This document shows positions 1-10,169 of a DNA stretch of 64,000 nucleotides, piece after piece. The number at the start of each line of letters is the position of its first letter. The first letter of the stretch is position 1. Source of the DNA: Zingiber officinale (Eukaryota; Streptophyta; Magnoliopsida; Zingiberales; Zingiberaceae); assembly GCF_018446385.1 (NCBI RefSeq), contig NC_055992.1:56496799-56560798 (forward strand), given 5' to 3'. A program made the translations under genes and the position numbers. The notes below the pieces were generated by a model. It ran no database searches. It was not told the origin of the DNA and saw only the letters and a list, made by a program, of their open reading frames with translations.

Positions 1-348
1 GAAAAATAGTAAACATTTATAGCAATCTCCCGTAGATTTGCAATTGACCCCGGCAAGACCTGCTGACGGAAGAACGATCACAGAATCAGAAAGTTCTTCA
101 TGGTTCAGAAACCAAATCCCTCTTATGAGATTGGACAAACCAACCTTGAATATTCTTCTTTGCCCACTGTCGCCTCCGCTGTGCACATACTGATCACCTT
201 CTCCTCCTGATTGCTCTTGGATGCTTCATTATATAAGAAGAAAGCATCGGTTTGTAACCGATGCTTTGATGGCATATAATGGAGGAAGATGAAGGTGAAT
301 GAGTATCCCTTCATCTTCCTAATGTTGCAACTAATGCAACGTCCAACA
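1..348 (-). mobile_element. Partial 3' LTR of a Ty1/copia element
   Basis: On the minus strand the LTR begins TGTTGGACG at 348, directly after a purine-rich tract (349-358), and runs off the left edge of the window. A TATA-like box (TATATAAG, minus strand) lies at about 229-238. The copia RNase H and RT remnants upstream in the same orientation (1690-3340) make this the 3' LTR of that element. The end of the LTR and any TSD lie outside the window. Confidence 0.7.
241..267. repeat. Perfect 12-bp inverted repeat inside the copia LTR
   Basis: AAAGCATCGGTT and its exact reverse complement are separated by TGT. The hairpin lies just upstream of the LTR TATA box when read on the minus strand. It could be a protein-binding palindrome or a transcript hairpin; no function can be shown from sequence. 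Confidence 0.85.
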
Positions 349-358
349 TCTCCCACTC
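349..358 (-). other. Polypurine tract of the copia element
   Basis: Read on the minus strand this is GAGTGGGAGA, immediately 5' of the TGTTGG start of the LTR. That is the position and composition expected of the plus-strand priming site. Confidence 0.65.
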
Positions 359-359
359 A

Positions 360-1690
360 TTCAAGTCAATCCATAAATGTTATCTGGTCACATAGACCAT
401 GTCAGTCAGATAGACTATAAGATGATCATGTCACAAGACCAAAGGCAAACATTAATTGGTCACAAAGACCAAATAAGTCACATAGAGTATATGACAATCA
501 AGTCACGAAGACCAAATCAAAACATTAATTAGTCACAAAGACTAAATAAGAACTAGTTAGTCACAAAGACCAAAAAAACGAACATCCAATTCATACTTTA
601 GAGAAAATGATTTGTGCGACAGCAAACACATTGAGCGATAGATGCTAAGAAGATCATTACACTTTACATAGCCCCTATTTGAGCAATGAATAAGAGACAT
701 CCTCATAATGACACATAGCCTCTCTTTCCTGGTGGTATATAGCCTTTATCCAGGAAACATTCAATCTCCCAGTGGCACACAACCATTATCTTGGAGATTT
801 TCATGTCTTACTATTTACCCAGATTAAATAATCTTCATTTACATCAATATGAGCATCTCTAATCTCTTATAATGACCATTATGTCAAAAGTAGGTTCCAT
901 ATTCAATATTCACATTCATTTTTATACATAACAGAAATGGGTCGACCAGTGAATAATGTCAAAAGATGTAAATATATTTAATTTTCCTTTTTAGCTAAAA
1001 TCTATTCATTCCAATCAGTTTCTTTCCTAATTATGCTCCATAGAACAAATCATCCATAATCATAGGATACATGCTAAAGTAGTAGACAGTGATTAAAACT
1101 TCAAGTAAACATCTAAATAATCACTAAGGGAAAAAACTGAGATTAACTTATAATCTCAAATGTCTCACATAGTAGAGAAACAGGGATTCATTCTCCTACT
1201 ACCCTTATTGTCGTCATAACACATGTGGTATGAATTGCATACTACGATGTTATTCTCTTTACTAAAAATAGCGCATCTTTTTCTCAAATTTTAACATCGT
1301 ACAGATTTAATCTATACATACCTAATGTCTAATCTTGAATTCAACATATGAATTCCAATTTGACTTTCAACAGGTTTAGTAAATAGTGGGTTCATTTACT
1401 TCGATCATTATTCAACATAAATGATCTCATCTTAACATAATTATCAAGGCGACCTTAACTTAAAGATCCGTCTCTGTTCACAGCTACATAAGTTGTCTCA
1501 TAAGTAACAGTCTTACCTTTAGTTATACTTAACAAATAGAGATAATTGTCCATGTGAGTGGACCAATCTTAACCTTCCAACATACTCATCGAGACTTTAA
1601 TCCAAAATGTAACAACTTATACATGAATAGATCATGACATTTTACAACGTGTTATATTTTACGAAGTCACAAAGACTTCCCATTCTTTGA
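360..1690 (-). other. Non-coding tail of the copia element
   Basis: About 1.3 kb lies between the RNase H remnant and the 3' LTR. No protein-coding similarity was recognised. At about 390-580 it holds a degenerate repeat of the motif gtcacaaagaccaaa (about six to eight copies, irregular spacing); the rest is AT-rich. Such a long gap before a copia 3' LTR suggests either an extended 3' UTR or acquired sequence. Confidence 0.45.
390..580. repeat. Degenerate gtcacaaagaccaaa repeat cluster
   Basis: Irregularly spaced copies of gtcacaaagacc and variants (gtcacatagacc, gtcacgaagacc, gtcacaaagact) occur at intervals of roughly 20-50 bp, in one orientation only. Confidence 0.6.
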
Positions 1691-3340
1691 AATGATTCTT
1701 TAGTCAATGACTTAGTAAAAGGATCTGTAAACATAGTATGTGTAGGGATATACTCAAGAATTATCGTTTTCTTGTCCACAATATCTCTTACAAAATTATA
1801 CTTAATTCTTTATGCTTGTCTTTGTTGTGATATTTGGGATCCTCAGCTTGATTGTCACAATACACTACAACAAGACTCTCACTATCTTCAGCAATCTTCA
1901 AATGCTTTAAGAACCTTTTCAACCAAGTAGATTATTACACAACTAATGTGCAAGCCACATAACTTTCATTGTCAACAAGGCTACACAAGCCAAGCCATAT
2001 ATCTTCTATTGTCGAGAAGGCTACACAAGCCAAGTCACACAGCTTTCATTGTCGGCAAGACTACATAAGCATGCCTCTTGCTATGAGATGACACCACCAT
2101 TTAGCAAGAAGGTATATCTAGATGTGAATTTTTTGTTATCAAAGTCTCCTGCCCAATCTGCATTTGTACAACCCTTCAGGTTCATCATAGATCCTTGGAA
2201 ACATATACAATAATCTATTATCCTTTTTGAGGTATTTTAATATCCTTTTCACCGCTTTCCAGTGTCTCAATCTTGTGTTTAACTGGAAACGACTAACTAA
2301 GCCAACATCATAGCTTGTATCAAGACGAGTACACAACATAGTGTACATTAAACTACCAATAGCACTGACATATGATTTTTTCTTCATTTCGGCTATTTCT
2401 TCAGGAGTCTTGGGATACATACTTTTGGTCAAGACAGTATCTCTCGCTATAGGCGTCTCTTCGATGTTGTAATCAGATATATTGAAATATTGTAGAATCT
2501 TAATGATATAAGCTTCTTGAGACAAACCCAAAAGACTTTTTGATCAATCTCTAATGATCTTCACTCTTAAGATGTACTCTGCTTCTCCCATATCTATTAT
2601 GTCAAATTGTAATAAAGTCAAGATTTGGCTTCTATCACATACTTTATGTCACTTCCAGTTATTAGCATATCATCAACATATAATGATAAAATGACAAACT
2701 TTCCTTTTTCCTTTCTAAGGTAAACATAATGATCCTCATTGATCATTTTGAAACCATAAAACAAAATAACTTCATTAAATCTTATGTTCCATTGTCTTGA
2801 CGTTTGTTTTAGCCCATATATGGACTTCTTAAGTCTACATACTCTATTCTCTTGGCCTTCAGCAACGCAACCTTCTAGTTGTACCATATAGATTTCTTCA
2901 TCAAGATTACCATTAAGGAAAGCTATTTTTACATCCATTTGATGTAATTCTATGTCAAATTATACTACTATAACTAGGATGACATATATTGACACAAACT
3001 TCATAACTTGTCTCTTCAAAATCAATACCCGTCATTTGGGCATATCCTTTTGCAATTAATCGAGCTTTGTATCAATTAATCGATCAATCTACTTTCCTCT
3101 TTTGAGAATCCACTTATTCCCAGTAGCCCTTTGGCCCGGAGGAAGATCGACTAAATCCCAAACTTGATTCTTTTTCATTGACTCCATTTCTTCATCCATT
3201 GCAACTTTCCATTATTTTCTAACTTAGCATCTCAAAGCTTCCTCAACTATTTGAGGTTCATCATCATTAACTGGGAGAATCATCAATGCCTCATTCTCAA
3301 TATCAAACCTTCTCCGAGGAATAATCTAACGACTACTTCA
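1690..3340 (-). pseudogene. Ty1/copia pol remnant (RT and RNase H)
   Basis: Minus-strand translation gives, in order: the IN-RT linker ending in AMDEEM and NQVWDLVDLP (about 3100-3330); the RT core MDVKIAFLNGNLDEEIYM with active-site YVDDM (2618-2938); the RT/RNase H connection SYVSAIGSLMY and HWKAVKRILKYLK (2139-2531); and the RNase H end with YCDNQA and NKDKHKEL (about 1690-1950). These are hallmarks of Ty1/copia polyproteins, which copy element RNA into DNA in cytoplasmic particles. Stops and frameshifts break it into several frames, and gag, protease and integrase are absent. The 5' side is cut off near 3340-3440, where Tat-element sequence begins. It is dead; the lineage within copia is not determined. 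Confidence 0.8.
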
Positions 3341-3440
3341 TCGTAGGTTAGTATTTTAAGAAACTGACTCATCTAGAGATGTCCACCGGGGTTAGTATTC
3401 TCAACTATCAATTCATAAGTTACCTCCAATCGGCACTAAT

Positions 3441-3641
3441 GCATCCTTGCAGTACTGGGTGGAGAACATCGCCATGTGCTAGTGATTGGCTCAAGTGGAG
3501 GATGAGCTGAAGAAGCTCAAGATTTTCGGAGAAGCTTCCTCCTCCCAGGGGCCACCGATCGCTCGTCTGCAGGCCGACCTAGAAAAAACCCAACAACTTC
3601 TCGCGGCGGAGTAGCAGAAGTCGGCCGAGCAGGCTAGTAGG
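3441..3641 (+). pseudogene. Tat-element antisense ORF, left fragment
   Basis: Plus-strand translation gives a hydrophilic helix-rich stretch (WVENIA, QVEDELKKLK, IARLQADLEKTQQLLAAE) with in-frame stops at 3480-3485 and 3612-3614. It ends at AGT AGG (Ala-Ser-Arg). The same frame resumes at 22528 on the far side of the 18.9-kb insertion. Plant Tat-lineage Ty3/gypsy elements are known to carry an extra ORF antisense to gag-pol near the 3' LTR, which fits its place here. Its 5' end is missing, cut at the junction with the copia remnant. Function unknown. Confidence 0.65.
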
Positions 3642-4660
3642 TGTTGTCTCTCCGCAAGTAATATAAAAGATTATCGTATCCATAAGAACTGGAATAAGCA
3701 CTAAGAATATCTCAAAACGAATTAGCTAGACAACAAAGCAATGAATTAACAAAGTCTAGGTGTAACTATGAAAAGTAAACAAAAGAATGAAAGAATAGGC
3801 AACAAGAATAAATGCAATGATAAGGGATATTCTAGGAGTTTTGGTTTCTTTGTAAGGTTCTTAAATGTAAATGATCTACCAAATCCTTTTTCTCAATTGT
3901 CCATCATTTGTAAAAGGTTGTCGGTTCTCTCTTGCAATAGAGAACCGACCTAGGACTGAAATCCATACCTAGATTGATCAATTAGGAATGAATTTATGTT
4001 GTTCTTACACGGGCTTGCCTGTCACGAGCGTCCCTCGAAAAATCAACATAAGAATCCATCACTCATCAACACATCAAGAAATAAAGATTAATGTATAAAT
4101 CTATCCTACCCTCTTGGAATACCTAATTTCCCCTTCAAGATAATCCCTCAAACGTCCTTACACGGGTATGTTCCTGTCATGAAGGTCCCTCAGAAAATCG
4201 AATGAAGAATTACCTCTACAAGATTTACAAGATATCCAAACATTCAATCAAGCATGGTAATTAGGCACAATCACAACATTCGACACAAGATCAAAATGAT
4301 GCAAAACAGGACAAAATCATAGAAATGGGAAATTGGTATATCCACAAGAGTTTTACATCAAGAATTCCTTACAAATACTCCCTCCATCCTAGAACAAGAT
4401 ATCTACTCCATAAATCGAAGAAAGATTCTGAAAGAAACAAAGATTACAAGCATTTCTAATCTCTCAAATCCAAGAAAGGAGAGAAAGAAAACTTATCTAC
4501 AAAGAAGAATAGTCTTCAGATCCAATCCTTCGATCTTGGAGTCGAATCGGTGAAGATCTTCCCTTAGATCGCCCAGAAATCCACCCAAGAATGGAAGGAA
4601 TCACCCAAATCTTCCTTTCTCCCCAAAGGGGAGAAGATCCCCTTTCAAATCTTGAATGAG

Positions 4661-4674
4661 GCCTTATATAGAAG
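4661..4674 (-). promoter_or_regulatory. LTR TATA box
   Basis: Minus-strand CTTCTATATAAGGC, conserved in the other LTR (21824-21836). It lies just downstream, in transcription direction, of the CACGGCCGTG array, so it probably marks the U3/R boundary of this LTR. Confidence 0.6.
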
Positions 4675-4689
4675 AGGGGTTTGGGCCCT

Positions 4690-5135
4690 ACACGGCCCCG
4701 AGGCACGGCCGTGTGAGGTTCACACGGCTTGCTCCACTCTTTTCTATACCAACCTCACACGACCATGTGAGGTACACGGCCATGGCTTGCCTCTATCAAC
4801 GCTCCCCTTGCACGGCCGTGTAGATCCACACGGCCTGCACTGCCTTCACCTATGGAAACCTGGCATGGCCATGTGGTGCACACGACCAACACTCTCCTGC
4901 TCTCTGGAAACCTCACACGACCGTGTAGTGTACACGGCCGAGGCTTCTCCTGTCTCTGGAAAACTGACATGGTCGTGTGGTGTACACGGCCCAGACTTCC
5001 TTGGGCTTCAAAACTTGGCACGACCGTGTGAGGTTCACACAGCCATGCCATCTTCCTTCTCTGGTGTATCTACACGGCCTCTCATCCTTACATGGCCTGG
5101 AAAACCCCCCATGGCAGGGCCGTGTAGGGTTCAAG
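4690..5135. repeat. CACGGCCGTG palindrome array in U3
   Basis: About ten units, spaced roughly 25-60 bp, each carry a palindrome around CACGGCCGTG (perfect at 4704-4713 and 4811-4820). Decayed forms such as cacgaccgtg and catggtcgtg look like CpG deamination. Adjacent half-sites read gtgaggttcacacggc. The array makes artefactual open frames rich in RPCEVH on both strands. It sits upstream of the LTR TATA and is repeated in the partner LTR (21850-22290). Confidence 0.8.
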
Positions 5136-5365
5136 TGTCATGGCTTCCTCCATCGCGTTGCTTGCAGATTTGGCCTCGAACATGCATCTTTCACCATATT
5201 CGACTCCTGCGTACAAAAAATGCACAAAAGCAGATCTCCGAACAAAGAGAGTAAATATGCTAAAAAGGAAAGCTGAAAGTACGAAAATGCATAGATCAAG
5301 CATGCTCAAAGTATGTGAATGTGTGTCAAAACATGCTAATAAGTGTATACAATCTACGCATATCA

Positions 5366-5382
5366 CACCCCCAGACTTAAAC
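5366..5382 (-). other. Polypurine tract of the Athila-like element
   Basis: Minus-strand GTTTAAGTCTGGGGGTG abuts the TGATATGC start of the 3' LTR. The preceding minus-strand sequence CTTGAGGACAAGCAAAGG is typical of this element group. A second, similar tract (cccccagacttaaac) occurs at 6373-6387. Confidence 0.75.
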
Positions 5383-7330
5383 CTTTGCTTGTCCTCAAGC
5401 AAAATGCTGCAATCCAGATTCATATGCTCTACAATACTCTCATATCCCTAATGCATTCTCCTAACTCTATCAAAAGGTTTCATTAGTAAGCATGATCATG
5501 AAAACAAGTTAAGCATGGCTCAAGCATAAGTACCCTGTGCACAGTGCAAAGACAACTCAAAACTCTTCAAGTTTCAATCTATGTCCTAGTCAAGTCGTCA
5601 TCAAATTTGAATTCCTAATGTTTCCAGTGATAGACAAGTAAGCAGTGATGGGCACTTACTTGCCAAACACTTAGTTCATATTTCTCAATCAACCCATGGT
5701 CTCAAAGGCGTGCTCAATCTCAAGAGAAGCTAAGCAGTCATTTCCCCAGTAACCCAACTCGGTCTCAAAGGGGTGACTTGCTAGATTCCACTCACGATAA
5801 CTATTTTTTATATCCCTTATTCACTTTTTTCCATTGTTTTTTTTCACTTTTTTTTTTTCATAAGCATTTGCATTGTGCAAATCTTATTTCACAAGTGTAC
5901 TTTTAGCACAAATGTTGGGATATTTTAATTTTTCCAAATGAGCTTGCATGAGTTGAGCCTTATCCAGTAACCAAAATGAAGTTTGAAAAATCACCATGGA
6001 AACCAAGTACTAAACAAACAAGATGAATCATGACTATTTCAATGATATCAACCATTCAAGCATCAAGTCAAAGTGTAGTGAAAATAAGATCCTTAAGGTC
6101 AAGCCAAGACTAAAACTCATCTCCATAAGATACTTAGCTTATTTCATGCTACCCAAGATAGAGAAAAGAGGTACATTAAGCATACTACTAACATCATTTG
6201 AACATCATGAATCTAGATAATGAACGTTCTAATATTTAATCTTGAAGACAAGAAAGCATATAAGTGAAGTTTTGATGTTCTCAAGATGTATGCCACAAGA
6301 TATCAAAACAAAATGTAAGACATAAGAAAAAATAAAAAAACAAACAAAGCAATTCAAATGCATCTAATGCATTCCCCCAGACTTAAACTTTTCATTGCCC
6401 CAATGAAAACTAAAAACAATGTGGAGGAGATTTTAAGAGAAGTTACCAAGTGATAAGCTCCAAATGGTTAACATTCATGTTTTTAAAGATACTCCTCCAT
6501 CCAATACTCACATTCCTCCATAACTTTGAATTTACAACAATAAGATAGATAAGAAAAATTAAGTAGAGGATACATGTTTATTATAAACTCAGAACTAAAG
6601 ACATAAAAGAAAATAAGGAAAATGAACTTGGGTTGCCTCCCAAGAAGCACTTGTTTAAGGTCATTAGCTCGACCACCTCATTAGACTCATCTAAATCTCG
6701 CTCTTGGAGGGGTAAGATATTTTAGAACCCTCCTACCAGGGGTTCTTGTTATGGAGAGAGCTTTCATCAATGGAGCTACAAAGTAAAGTATAACTCTCTC
6801 CATCTTCATCTTCTTAAAAGTTTTTTCAGGTGGTCGAAGATGGTTCAGATTGAGCTTCCAATCATTAGCCCAAGTGAAATCTGCACATGCAAAGAAAGTA
6901 CAAATCTCCCACAAACATATTAGATAAGATATAGTCATAACCATATTAAGATAAGTAGAATAAGAAATAAAAACTAAATCACATCCAACAAAGTCAATGA
7001 TAGATACCTCTATAAAATTTTCTAAAAGATCACAAGAAGTACTAACCTTGCTTTGCTGAAAATACCTAATATTTCTAAACATGTGGATATGATTTCCTCT
7101 GAATCAAATGATGGTTCTGGCTCTGGCTCTGGCTCAGGTGTTGATGATATTAATGATGGTGATTCTTGAGAATCTGCTATATTACATGAGTCCCTACACA
7201 TTGTTCCATAACATGATCAATTCTTACAACCTCTAAGGGTTGTATGAACAAAGGTGGTGATCCTTGAGATGTTGCTTCCACAACACACCTCCCTACATAT
7301 TTTTCCATATCATCATCATCAACACAAACA
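5383..7330 (-). other. 3' non-coding interior of the Athila-like element
   Basis: AT-rich, with no credible ORF. A T-rich tract lies at 5804-5860 and a second PPT-like stretch at 6373-6387. At 6624-6656 the minus strand reads CTTCTTGGGAGGCAACCC, a stretch recognised from the pol 3' ends of autonomous relatives. A short minus frame at 6687-7082 has no recognised similarity. This suggests pol was deleted, leaving its 3' end. Confidence 0.5.
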
Positions 7331-7887
7331 TCAAAAAAATAAACCAACATCTATGTCCTCAATAGGAGAATCAATAATAAGAGGATCAATAACTTCACTT
7401 GTAGTTTTAAGTTGATCTACCACATCACATTTATCATCTGAAAATTCAATGTCACTATAACACTCTATAAAATTTGGAGATAGATCTGAAAACTTATTTA
7501 CCACTGCATTATCAATAAAATCCTCATATGAAAAGTCTTCATCTTCATATACCTTCAAAAATCTGCACTCAACCTTACCAGTGTCACAGAATTCTTTAAA
7601 GTCATTGTTCTCATTGACCCCCATTAACCTTTGTGGAAAAGGAACCCTTAGTGAAGGTCTTGGGAAAGGTACTTTTAATTTCCCATATTCCCTTTTAGCT
7701 TGTGGAGGAGATTCAACTTGCTTATCTAGTGTTGGTATGATCAATCGTTGAGGGAAAGGTACTTGTGACATTTGGGAACCTCCTGGAATAATGGAACTGA
7801 GTTCATGTGGTCTTCTATTGTTCTTCTTCTCAATTCTAAACATGTCCTTCTTCAGAGGTTCTTCATGATTTTTTTCAATTCTCAACC
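7331..7887 (-). pseudogene. Athila-like gag C-terminal part
   Basis: An open minus-strand frame of about 184 codons begins at the insertion junction. It contains the repeated motif VPFPQRL (three times), as seen in the region after gag in plant Athila elements, then an acidic tail (YEDEDFSYEDF) and a stop near 7331. It is the continuation of the gag at 19935-20819: across the nested chromovirus and its caacc TSD the codons run DDVG then LRIEKNHEEP in one frame. No protease active-site motif is visible. Confidence 0.65.
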
Positions 7888-8129
7888 TGTAATGACCCGC
7901 CTTCTAACTAACTAAGCTGTAAGGTCGGACCGTCACATTATGTTGTGCTAAACTATATCCATGACCATCACTAAATCTAGATGTGGAAGCTGTACTAATT
8001 AAAACTTTGCTAAGCTCTTATCATTTCTTTATTCTATATGTGCTAAGGGGTGTAATCTAAACTGTTCATGACATATTGTACATCCCCCATGGTCAAGGAA
8101 CTGAACTAAGGGTCTTTCGGCTGTTGTCA

Positions 8130-8440
8130 GGCCCCCCAATCGATCCATGGATCGATTGGAATGGTCTAATCGATCCAGTGATCGACCCAGCACGCTACTG
8201 TATGCGGAACTTAGGTTGGATCGATCCAGTGATCGATCCAGCACGCTACTGTGCTCGGGGCAATATTCTGGATTGATCGGCTGATCGATCCAGACTGGCC
8301 AATCGATCTAGTGATCGATCCCAGGGCTTTCTGTTCGCGACAGAAGGCATCCGGACTGTTCGCGGTACGAACTTCTCAATCGATCGACTGATCGATTGAG
8401 AAGCCTCCAATCGATCGGCCGATCGATTGGGATTTCTGAT
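8130..8440. repeat. ATCGATC palindrome array in the chromovirus LTR
   Basis: Repeated imperfect palindromes of the form atcgatccagtgatcgat and atcgatcggctgatcgat, about eight in 310 bp, are separated by short unique spacers (gcacgctactgt occurs twice). The partner array at 17920-18240 has one more unit, so the unit count changed after insertion or during reverse transcription. Confidence 0.8.
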
Positions 8441-9920
8441 TTCGTACCAGAAGTCTGATTTCAGCACTATTTCGTGCCAAACTCAACTACAAGAGTTCTA
8501 TAACAGCTGGAAACATGCTAATAACACATAACTAGGATTATGAGCATAAGTACTAACAATCTAAGCAAGTCTTTCATGTTTCAAGGCATTAAAATAACTA
8601 GAAATACGGAAAATAACATTATATAAAAACTAAAGTCTTAGTTTGCTAATTTCTCCAAGATCTTTATTCCAGGTTCCAACCACACACATCTTCAATGCAT
8701 TGACCTCCAGCCTCTGCTAATCCATCTTCCCTTTACCCTTATCTGCAGTATAAGGAAAGAAGTATCTGTAAGCTTAACGCTTAGTAAGAAACCATCTACC
8801 TCACTAAAACATGCATACGATGCAATTTATGTTTTTAAAACATGCTATTTGAAACATACGAATACTGAACATGTAAGGCATAGCATGGCATACAAACAAA
8901 CTAGTCATGGCAACAAGTACTAATCTAAGCTATCACATTGTATCAATAGAAAACTAAACTGATACAAAAACTAAGCTGAGCTAATTCTAAACTAATGCTA
9001 AAGTTGTACTGAGTCTACATAACTATTTGTGAAGTTTTGAAAACTATTTTCATAGATAGATTAAAATAATAATCATGCTGCTGTTTGGGTCCGACAACTG
9101 TACGTGCTATGCGCGCATCCCTAACTAGACCCGGGTTTGCAAGTCCTGAATTTAGTAGGGTTACTAGGTTATTTGAACCTAGGGACGACTATGGGAGCCC
9201 AGCCCAATGGATATCTAATCCAGTACAGTGCCACTAAGAAAGTAAAATACTAAACATAAGCTAATAATTCTTGTCTTGCTTTTACTAGGTTGTCTAAACC
9301 CAGAACTAGGTTATCTAAACCTAGAGGCGACTGTGGGAGCCCACCCATTGGACATCTAGTCCTGTAATAGTTGTAGCAAGACCAAATGAGCTATAAAAAT
9401 GCTGCTATTGCATTTATCTAAGCTACCAAAATGCCTAAGTTACATTTTGACTGTGCTAACAATTTAATCGGACACCTGGTGTGCACTAATTCACATCCTT
9501 TGTGCCGGAAATCTACATACTATTAAACTGAAGCATAAATTCATACGGAAGCTACTTATACTGCAGGTGAGGGGTTTCTTACCTCCTGTTCGGATTGTCT
9601 TACAAATCTAATCGCTAGGTTTTCCGGAGGAGAGATCTCTTCGACGATCTTCTCGTGTCTATGCGTTCCTCTCGCGGAGGGGAGCGTCCTCGTGTCGGAG
9701 TCATTGTCGGAAGGTGCTCCTAGAGCCTAGGGGACGGAACCCTAGCCCTTGCTTGGTGCGCCGAGAGAAGGAGGAGGAGAGGGAGGGGGCGGCGTGAGGT
9801 TAGGGTGAGGGTGAGGAAAAGTTACGTTAAAAATAACTCTTCACTTATTAATTCCCTATTTATATTAAGTGGTTAATTTCGCCCAGCTCTAATATAAATT
9901 TAATTGCCTCCCTTTTCTTT

Positions 9921-10015
9921 CAGCACGGCCCTGCTGGGTTCAACTGGTTACTAGGGCTATCTATAAGTCGTATGACCCAATAGGTCTCGGGTTCGATTCC
10001 CGCTTAAGCTATTTT
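9921..10015 (+). repeat. tRNA-like segment in the LTR U3
   Basis: Plus strand: an A-box-like gggttcaactgg (about 9937) is followed about 50 bp later by ggtctcgggttcgattccc, which contains the pol III B-box GGTTCGATTCC. The same segment occurs at 19725-19815 in the partner LTR. It looks like a SINE-like or tRNA-derived piece captured in the LTR family. No complete cloverleaf is evident. Confidence 0.5.
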
Positions 10016-10134
10016 ACGTTCTTATTTATTTTTGCTACTTCCGCTACTCTAAAAATTCCATTAAAATATCCTAAAATTCTAGAAAAATACTAAGATATTT
10101 CTATTAATTATTTTGAGAATTTTCGGGCATTACA

Positions 10135-10150
10135 ATCCCCCATACCTTAT
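10135..10150 (-). other. Polypurine tract of the chromovirus
   Basis: Minus strand ATAAGGTATGGGGGAT, directly before the TGTAATGCC start of the 3' LTR. Confidence 0.7.
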
Positions 10151-10169
10151 AAAAAGTTCATCCTCGAAC

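Larger units (their letters stand above)
3642..5365 (-). repeat. 3' LTR of the Athila-like element
   Basis: 1724 bp, TG...CA. From 3831 on it matches 20994-22527 almost base for base. The outer 189 bp (3642-3830, the U5 end in minus orientation) has no counterpart in the other LTR. It contains a TATA box at 4661-4674 and a dense palindrome array upstream of it. Confidence 0.8.
7888..10134 (-). repeat. 3' LTR of the chromovirus
   Basis: 2247 bp; pairs with 17669-19934. Differences include scattered transitions, loss of 28 bp within the ATCGAT array near 8356, and 8 extra bases at about 8910. A TATA-like aatataaatag (minus) lies at 9858-9870. Another candidate, catatagaataaag (minus), is at about 8026-8040, so the U3/R boundary is uncertain. 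Confidence 0.88.

Noticed and set aside
4652..5451. Several overlapping open frames rich in RPCEVH or GRV on both strands (also 21754-22634)
   Set aside because: They arise from the CACGGCCGTG array and flanking LTR sequence. Frames exist on both strands, with no domain and no independent start context.
9921..10015. Functional tRNA gene
   Set aside because: The B-box is good, but acceptor and anticodon stems cannot be formed convincingly, and the segment is part of both LTRs.
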